Source of the DNA: Pavlovales sp. CCMP2436
Lineage: Eukaryota > Haptophyta > Pavlovophyceae > Pavlovales
Assembly (NCBI GenBank): GCA_026770615.1
Contig: MU631309.1
Span: forward strand, 438,072-448,454
Length of the DNA: 10,383 bases
Direction of reading: 5' to 3'
Shown here: piece after piece, positions 6,624 through 10,383 of the stretch
Position numbering within the stretch: position 1 is the stretch's first letter
Layout: the number at the start of each line of letters is the position of its first letter
Notes under the pieces: model-generated
What the model was told of the DNA's origin: nothing
The model's database searches: none
What the model saw: only the letters and a program-made list of their open reading frames with translations
Made by a program: the position numbers and the translations under genes

Positions 6624-6741
6624 TTTTGTCAGAGGAACGATGCTGTCTGTCGTCAAAGGAACGATGCTGTCTTTTTGTCAGAGGAACGATGCTGTCTTTT
6701 GTCAGAGGAATGATGCTGTCTTTGTCAGAGGAGCAATGCGT
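6621..6741 (+). repeat. Five tandem 24-25 bp units with acceptor-like ends
   Basis: Units start at 6621, 6645, 6669, 6694 and 6718, with consensus GTCTTTTGTCAGAGGAACGA plus TGCT. Four of the five contain TTTGTCAG or a close form, which resembles a pyrimidine tract plus 3' splice site. They lie within the intron after the motif VI exon. The first unit overlaps the inverted exon copy. Confidence 0.85.
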
Positions 6742-6770
6742 GACGGTTCTCTGCACTTTAAAAGCACTTT

Positions 6771-6811
6771 CAGGGCGGGCGCACCGCATCGGACAGACGA
6801 GGTACGCCTTT
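6771..6811 (+). repeat. Shadow copy of the motif VI exon end, with acceptor and donor
   Basis: CAGGGC, then a GCACCGCATCGGACAGACGAG block, then GTACGCCTTTTTT, aligns with the end of the real exon and its donor (CAGGGCACACCGCCTCGGGC, then AGACAAGGTTTGCCTTTTTT). It reads AHRIGQTR. The sequence before it (GCACTTTCAG) is a good acceptor, so a 28-nt cassette (6774-6801) has splice sites on both sides. As 28 is not a multiple of three, inclusion would shift the frame. The block CCGACTTGCAGC (6841-6852) repeats 6509-6520 of the exon exactly and may be a further fragment. Confidence 0.75.
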
Positions 6812-6863
6812 TTTATATGCAGTAGTTGTTTTAATGACCCCCGACTTGCAGCCCGAAGGCGTA

Positions 6864-7030
6864 CATGGGATCGCGGGCAATAAGAAACCGTCGTGTTAAG
6901 AAACTGAGCCTCGTTTTTTAGCCCTTCAATAGTAATTTTAAGCAGAATTTAACTATTGTTTGTATGTAATTTGCTAAGAAACTTAGCCTCAGCCTCAAAA
7001 CCCGCCGTTCTTATTGCCCGCAATCCCCTG
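6864..7030 (+). mobile_element. MITE copy C (167 bp)
   Basis: Terminal inverted repeats with one change at each end (CATGGG on the left, CCCGCAATCCCCTG on the right), flanked by TA on both sides (6862-6863 and 7031-7032). Closest to copy B, sharing CGTCGTG, GCCTCGTTTTTT and CCCTTCAATAGTAATTTTAAGC. It sits inside a helicase intron, between shadow exon fragments. Confidence 0.93.
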
Positions 7031-7113
7031 TACAGGCATGACCGACGTCGGTTGTCTCATGCACTATCTTTCTCCCGACGTCGTCTCTTCGCCGCAACCT
7101 TTCCTTCTATTAA

Positions 7114-7175
7114 TTATTTCGAAAACAAGAACCTTTCCTCGCACAGCCTTGAAACTGTTCTTGCTTTCGAAATAA
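7114..7175. repeat. 19-bp imperfect inverted repeat in a helicase intron
   Basis: The arm TTTCGAAAACAAGAAC (7117-7132) pairs with GTTCTTGCTTTCGAAA (7157-7172) with one mismatch; three more base pairs extend the stem to 7114 and 7175. The loop is about 24 nt. It could form an intronic RNA stem or be the relic of a small inverted-repeat element. Confidence 0.75.
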
Positions 7176-7196
7176 AAGTTTCAAACTGCTTTTCAG

Positions 7197-7468
7197 GGCG
7201 GTGGACGCTGCATATCTGAATCAAAACACTTTTCTGACTGATAAATATCCTCTCAGGTCGGTGGGCTACTTATCTGAATACTTCTACTTCTCTGGACAAT
7301 AATAATTTTTGAATTTCTGATACTTTTCTGGTGGGAACTTCTTCTAAGTCGTAGCGAAAAATAATTTTTCTCAGGCAGGTGGATGTCGCCTATTTGCTGC
7401 TCTGAATAATCATACTTTTCTGAACAATTTTTAAACACATTTTTTATTGGTGGCAACTCTTTTCTCAG
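7197..7468 (+). repeat. Three serial shadow copies of the PEDVAYLLL exon start
   Basis: Three decayed copies precede the real exon, each led by its own pyrimidine tract and acceptor: TTTTCAG|GGCGGTGGACGCTG (from 7197), CCTCTCAG|GTCGGTGGGCTACTT (from 7257) and TTTTCTCAG|GCAGGTGGATGTCG (from 7375). The nearest still reads QVDVAYLLL and then a stop. Unit lengths are 60, 118 and 94 bp. Each copy is followed by a CTGAAT...ACTTTTCTG tail. Divergence increases with distance from the real exon at 7469. Confidence 0.8.
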
Positions 7469-7531
7469 GCCGGAGGACGTCGCCTACTTGCTGCTCGGTG
7501 GATCAGTGGACTATTTCATATGGCTCTGGAG
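7469..7531 (+). CDS. SNF2 annealing helicase exon, segment after motif VI
   Basis: Following TTTTCTCAG (AG 7467-7468), the exon completes the split codon from 6557 (AG+G, Arg) and reads RPEDVAYLLLGGSVDYFIW. It aligns with the strand and helix that follow motif VI in ZRANB3 and SMARCAL1, where the pattern is [VI]-x-YL-x(3)-G-[ST]-x-D-x-x-[LIM]-W. The acceptor phase fits exactly. The 3' border is unresolved: the homologous segment ends near 7531, but no GT donor in the phase required by the next block is present there. A GC donor, an unusual site or decay are possible. The end coordinate is set by homology, not by a splice signal. Confidence 0.78.
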
Positions 7532-7536
7532 CAATT

Positions 7537-7626
7537 TTATACGTTTTTTATTTCGTCAACCGGGGACAGCGCGCCCTCGGCCACTGCCGCCTGCTTGCGC
7601 GCCTTGTCTTTGCGCGTCAGCGCTAG
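7537..7626 (-). CDS. Candidate minus-strand terminal exon in a GC-rich island
   Basis: Inside the AT-rich helicase intron, the GC-rich block 7555-7626 reads on the minus strand LALTRKDKARKQAAVAEGAL and on to a stop after DEIKNV. It is preceded by CACAG, a possible acceptor. The plus-strand readings of the same block are also open, so strand and coding status are uncertain. It resembles no family I know. The rest of 7632-7861 shows nothing recognisable. Confidence 0.2.
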   Translation of the reverse strand, partial: LALTRKDKARKQAAVAEGALSPVDEIKNV

Positions 7627-7861
7627 CTGTGACAACGCACATAAAATAATAATAAAGAAAAACTTCTGAGGACGTACAGCGCTCTGCACGCCGCCTCCTG
7701 CACTGACGCGTCGTATTCGTAACCTCCTCCGCCTCACCGCTTCTCCCTGCTGTCATGCCTTATGTCTGAAGTCTAATCTCGATCACGCCTGTGAGATAAC
7801 GTCTCCTGCCACACACCCAACAAAAAAAACGAGGCGCTCATAATTGTGCTTCTACACTAAG

Positions 7862-7963
7862 CGTGAACAAAAAGCTCGACACGGTTTCCCGCGCTTTGGG
7901 CGGGTGCGGCAGCTCACTCAAGGCAGATGGCGTGGGCGGACCCAAGGCAGGCGGCAAGCGCAG
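7862..7963 (+). CDS. SNF2 annealing helicase exon, end of helicase domain and basic linker
   Basis: The exon follows CACTAAG (AG 7860-7861) and ends at CGCAG|GTCTTTTT. It reads VNKKLDTVSRALGG and then a Gly/Lys linker ending GGPKAGGKR. NKKLDTVSRALGG matches the last conserved helix of the helicase C-terminal lobe (family pattern L-x-x-K-x-x-V-x-x-x-L-x-G, as in the NRKAQVTGSTLNG of human ZRANB3). It starts with one base and ends with two bases of split codons. The donor phase matches the next exon exactly, joining KR to SKRIDSFF. Only the upstream junction to the 7469 block is unresolved. Confidence 0.75.
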
Positions 7964-8159
7964 GTCTTTTTTTTTCTTTTTTGTTTGCTATTACGTCCCT
8001 CGGCTTGAGGCCCGACTAATTCGCTAATCCTAATTAGGCTAGACTCCAGGCATCTCAATAGGAGATACGATGCCTTTGTTTGGCAGTTGCTCCGGATTCG
8101 GCCCAGTCCGGATTTCGAATCAGTCTGCTGTCACGAGTTGTTACACATTCGTACTCACA

Positions 8160-8183
8160 CCAAGGCAGGCGGCAAGCGCAAGT
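8160..8183 (+). repeat. Shadow copy of the end of the third helicase block
   Basis: Positions 8160-8180 repeat 7942-7962 exactly for 21 bp (the PKAGGKR-coding end). The base at the donor junction differs (CAGGT becomes CAAGT). It lies 218 bp downstream inside the intron. A GT remains, so it is a weak alternative donor-like site. Confidence 0.75.
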
Positions 8184-8261
8184 GCGACACTGCGTGACTG
8201 TTCCAAGCCCTGTGTTCCTCCTGAGTCGTTGGCATAGGAACGGCTCTACAATGTGTGTGCC

Positions 8262-8521
8262 CCTCCCCCCCCCTTCACACCCATATGTAAGTATGCCTCC
8301 CCCCCTTTTTTCGTTTGTTTTTACGCCCATGTCTTCCGCGGTTGTTACTCATCCCCCCCCCCTTTTTTTATTATTTTGCACTCAACCCCCCCCAACCCCC
8401 CCTCCTTTTTTTGCACTCATCTCTATCTCCCCCCCCTCCCCCTTTTTACTACTTTGTTCTCAACCCCCCCCCCAACTCCCACACCCTTTTATTCTGTACT
8501 CAACGTCCCCCCCCCTCCCTT
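8262..8521 (+). repeat. C-run and T-run pyrimidine ladder in a helicase intron
   Basis: At least eight runs of 5-11 C alternate with T runs, with a recurring spacer like TTTTGCACTCAA (seen as TGCACTCAA, TGCACTCAT, TGTTCTCAA, TGTACTCAA and TGCATTCAA) in degenerate units of about 50-60 bp. On the opposite strand the G runs could form G-quadruplexes. The tract also serves as an extreme polypyrimidine tract before the last exon. The long frames across it are low-complexity and not genes. Confidence 0.85.
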
Positions 8522-8560
8522 GCATTCAATCTCTCTCGCAACGCGACGCTGGCGGTGGCA

Positions 8561-8726
8561 CAGGGTGTCGCGGGCAATAAGAAGCTGTACTGTTAAGAAG
8601 CTGAGCCTTGTATTTTGCATTGTTTGTATGTAATTTAAGCAAATTTAAGCATTGTTTGTATGTAATTTGCTAAGAAGCTCAGCCTCAAGCTCAAATTTCG
8701 CCCTTCTCATTGTCAGCGACACCCTG
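8561..8726 (+). mobile_element. MITE copy D (166 bp), placed at a splice acceptor
   Basis: Terminal inverted repeats CAGGGTGTCGCGGGCAATAA on the left and CAGCGACACCCTG on the right, so both ends carry the compensating change GGTGTCG, as expected for a distinct source copy. The left flank is CA and the right flank is TA (8727-8728). The interior resembles copy E (TTAAGAAGCTGAGCC, AAGCTCAAATTTCGCCCTTC). The TA after it, plus the next G, forms the TAG acceptor of the last helicase exon. Confidence 0.93.
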
Positions 8727-8729
8727 TAG

Positions 8730-9078
8730 CAAGCGCATCGACAGCTTCTTCAGAGCCCCCGTACCCGGCGCAGCGGGAGGCGGGGGCTCGGCGCAGTCGG
8801 GGGCACAGCAGGGTTCTGCGCCGAGCGGCGGTAGCGAAGCGCAGCAGCAGTCGCCTGCATCCGCGCACTGGCCGCTGCGCCCCCTCAACCAGGGCCAGGG
8901 CCAGGCGTGGCAAGTGCCGCCCCTCCACGGCGGAGACACGGCCCTCCCGGCGGTGGGCGGCGGGCGGCGGCAGAGTGGGCCGCACGCGTCTCTCTCGGGT
9001 GTCGGCTATGTTAAAGAGGTCGACTGCGCAGGCGGTGGCGGAGGTGGTGGCAGCTACGTAGACGACGTGATCGAGTGA
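8730..9078 (+). CDS. SNF2 annealing helicase, last exon: PIP-like motif and low-complexity tail
   Basis: Taking TAG (8727-8729) as acceptor, the exon begins with the single base needed to complete the codon left by 7963. It reads SKRIDSFFRAPVPG, then a Gly/Ser/Gln/Ala/Pro-rich tail and a stop TGA at 9076-9078. S-KR-I-DS-FF resembles the PCNA-binding PIP box (Q-x-x-[ILM]-x-x-[FY]-[FY]) with Ser in place of Gln. Human ZRANB3 has its PIP box (Q-HD-I-RS-FF) at the corresponding place after the helicase core. The basic KRSKR created by splicing could also act as a nuclear signal. No NZF zinc finger (C-x2-C-N) or HNH nuclease is visible, so the tail is shorter than in ZRANB3. Residues encoded before 8730 in this frame belong to the MITE. 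Confidence 0.72.
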
Positions 9079-9186
9079 GCTGACGTCTGAGCCCGAATTC
9101 CGCAAATTATAGATTTTGGCTGCACCAACGCTGCTGCCTTAAGTCTTGTCACCATCCGGCTCTTAGAATGGGAGTTTTTCTTTCCA

Positions 9187-9191
9187 TGTAA
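9187..9191 (+). promoter_or_regulatory. Possible poly(A) signal TGTAA
   Basis: TGTAA occurs 109 bp after the helicase stop and is followed by AATAATAATGG. TGTAA is the usual signal in green algae, and AATAA-like sequence overlaps it. This is suggestive only. Confidence 0.3.
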
Positions 9192-9237
9192 ATAATAATG
9201 GTTTGAATGTATTTGAGCAGTATTACTTTCAAGTCAA

Positions 9238-9257
9238 GCTGATCTTAGCGCTCCGAC
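9238..9257 (+). repeat. 20-bp dispersed repeat, copy 2
   Basis: Identical to 2728-2747. It lies in the 3' flank of the helicase gene, after a TTTCAAGTCAA stretch. Confidence 0.75.
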
Positions 9258-9344
9258 ACAAAATCTAACTATGTGATGTGTTTATTTTGAAATATGTAAA
9301 TTAATGCTGCTAAAAGGAGTGTGGAAGCGAAGTGAAGCCACGGA

Positions 9345-9480
9345 CTGAGCCTCACACAATTTGTGTGTGTTACTGTTTGCAAAAAAATATAGGAAATGTG
9401 CTTGCACGCAATTGCACACAAATGTGAAAACATTCTTGCACTCAAATTGCTGCAAAAACGTTTTCTTATTGCTCGCGATC
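9345..9480 (+). mobile_element. Decayed MITE relic
   Basis: The right end TTCTTATTGCTCGCGATCC (9462-9480) matches 18 of 19 bases of the family terminus but lacks the outermost bases. ACTGAGCCTCA near 9345 matches the internal motif at about the expected distance. The left terminus is not recognisable and the interior is diverged. Two GT/CA-rich patches lie inside. Confidence 0.55.
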
Positions 9481-9502
9481 CAGGCTGGAATTTCTTTTAA
9501 CT

Positions 9503-9878
9503 AAATGACATACCGATCCCTCCAATCAGCTGCCGCACAGGGGTATATAGAGGGGCGAAACGGCTTCCCGGGCCTTTTACCGGTCTCCGGGCCTTCAAGG
9601 GGGGCGAGGAGCCGTCGCGGCGGCCGCGTGCCTCATAGACGAGCAGTGTGCCCTTCTCGGCCTCCAAACAGCCGCCTCATCACCACCCGCCTCAGGTGAA
9701 CGAGGGCGTGACGGCCGCACCTGCGCCTCAGAATCGACAAGGCGTGCTTGAAAATAACCCTCTGCGAGCACCAGGCCCGTCCACAACCCAGCGGCTCCAC
9801 TTCCGGGCGCGGCGCGGCTGAGATCCGAGTCCCCACGGCGTAGACGGCCAAGCTCTTCAAGTTTTAAATATGTCATTT
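9503..9878. repeat. GC-rich island bounded by a 10-bp inverted repeat
   Basis: AAATGACATA (9503-9512) and TATGTCATTT (9869-9878) are perfect reverse complements on either side of a roughly 350-bp GC-rich block set in AT-rich sequence. The block is open on both strands. A minus-strand frame starting ATG at 9876 (MTYLKLEELGRLRRGDSDLS...) and the plus-strand candidate exon at 9551 compete for it. No target duplication is evident. Confidence 0.5.
9551..9695 (+). CDS. Candidate exon with consensus donor
   Basis: An open frame reading ...GAVAAAACLIDEQCALLGLQ and then TAASSPPAS, ending at CAG|GTGAAC, a strong donor. It has no start codon and no recognised domain. The upstream border is unknown (a TAG stop at 9548-9550 limits it; TTCAAG near 9600 is a possible acceptor). 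The minus strand is equally open, so confidence is low. Confidence 0.22.
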
Positions 9879-10073
9879 TTTGTACGTATTTATGTATGTA
9901 TTTATTTACGTAAGCACTCGTTTGTTAATATATATATTAGCGGCTCAGCATGGTTCAACAGGTATTGTTCAGTCATTTGTTAACAATAAATGATATTCCT
10001 TATGAGCGCTTGTCGGCTAGCCAAATGTGCCCCAGATCAGAGGCGACTGGGCCCTGGCTGTTTAGCCTCCGTA
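9879..10073. other. AT-rich stretch without a gene
   Basis: Contains GTATTTATGTATGTATTTATTTACGTA, which is a loose TATTTATG repeat, and TATATATATTAG. No open frame of note. Confidence 0.5.
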
Positions 10074-10227
10074 CAGGGGATCGCGGGCAATAAGAAGTCG
10101 TACCGTTAAGAAGCTGAACCTCGTTTTTCTTCATTGTTTATATGTAATATAAACAAATTTAAGCATCATTTGTATGCAATTTGCTAAGAAGCTCAGTCTC
10201 AAGCTCAAAATTCGCCCTTCTTATTGC
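10074..10227 (+). mobile_element. MITE copy E, right end truncated
   Basis: An intact left terminus CAGGGGATCGCGGGCAATAA preceded by TA (10072-10073), and an interior close to copy D (TTAAGAAGCTGAACC, AAGCTCAAAATTCGCCCTTC). The element stops at TTCTTATTGC (10227), missing the last 13 bases of the terminus, and runs directly into unrelated sequence. It is therefore immobile unless repaired. Confidence 0.9.
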
Positions 10228-10232
10228 GTCGA

Positions 10233-10336
10233 ATGCTTCAGATGCTTGCCTCGCCTCAGCCGTCGGAATACAGGCGCCTTGCCCCTACGCCTCCGACAGG
10301 GGCTGCGAGTGTGAAGGCATTGAAAGAGCTGTTATA
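10233..10336 (+). CDS. Candidate short coding segment or terminal exon
   Basis: Starting at ATG 10233, the frame reads MLQMLASPQPSEYRRLAPTP and then PTGAASVKALKELL and a TAA stop, with protein-like composition. CTTCAG at about 10236-10241 could instead be an acceptor. An alternative frame is open through to the window end and is rich in Lys and Glu. The purine-rich tail (GAAAAG/GAGAAA, 10338-10383) looks like simple repeat. It could continue a gene beyond the window or be chance. Confidence 0.22.
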
Positions 10337-10383
10337 AAAGAAAAGAAAAAGAGAAAAGAGAAAGAGACAGAGAAAGAGAAAAA

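Noticed and set aside
6621..6741. CRISPR-like array
   Set aside because: The units are contiguous without spacers and lie in a eukaryotic intron.
6558..6825. Continuation of the helicase frame beyond 6557
   Set aside because: Homology stops at a consensus donor and the next helicase segment joins in phase at 7469. The rest is intronic repeat.
8080..8633. Proline/phenylalanine-rich frames in the C/T ladder
   Set aside because: Translation of a simple pyrimidine tract; no coding signal in the third positions.
1..10383. tRNA, rRNA or other structured RNA genes
   Set aside because: No stretch with recognisable tRNA boxes, cloverleaf arms or conserved rRNA segments was found by eye.

Overview
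The window looks like nuclear DNA of a eukaryote, most likely a protist or alga; I cannot name the lineage. The evidence is short GC-rich coding blocks with GT-AG borders inside AT-rich or pyrimidine-rich introns, at least five copies of one small inverted-repeat transposon, large non-coding tandem repeats, and no bacterial-style operons. A TGTAA motif after one stop codon would fit a green-algal poly(A) signal, but this is weak.

Layout. Positions 1-582 hold no clear gene; 241-452 is one arm of a 212-bp inverted repeat whose partner is 5639-5852. A proline-rich, repeat-bearing open frame lies on the minus strand (583-1491). A plus-strand terminal exon with a clean C2H2 zinc finger ends at 1806. 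Positions 1807-2606 are non-coding with the first MITE. Positions 2825-3744 are a five-unit GC-rich tandem array. An unrecognised plus-strand gene (about 3910-5367) is split by a MITE at 4238-4404. A GCG-rich microsatellite lies at 5937-6121.

The best recognised gene is the 3' part of a SNF2-family annealing helicase (ZRANB3/SMARCAL1 type), plus strand, 6403-9078. Four coding blocks can be read: helicase motifs V and VI (6403-6557), the following conserved strand and helix (7469 to about 7531), the end of the helicase domain with a basic linker (7862-7963), and a last exon with a PIP-box-like motif and a Gly/Ala/Ser-rich tail (8730-9078). The upstream helicase exons were not found and may lie outside the window.

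The most striking feature is that the introns of this helicase are full of partial, decayed copies of its own exon ends, many with their splice sites. The start of the motif V exon occurs three times (2607, 6311, 6403). The motif VI end occurs once more in direct orientation (6771) and once inverted (6593-6623). The start of the next exon occurs four times in series (7197, 7257, 7375, 7469). The end of the third block recurs at 8160. A MITE also sits exactly at the last splice acceptor, so that its TA target duplication supplies the A of the AG. I read this as a gene whose introns grew by repeated local duplication of splice-site-bearing segments plus MITE insertion.

Positions 9079-10383 hold a 3' flank, a MITE relic, a GC-rich island bounded by a 10-bp inverted repeat, a truncated fifth MITE and two low-confidence candidate exons.
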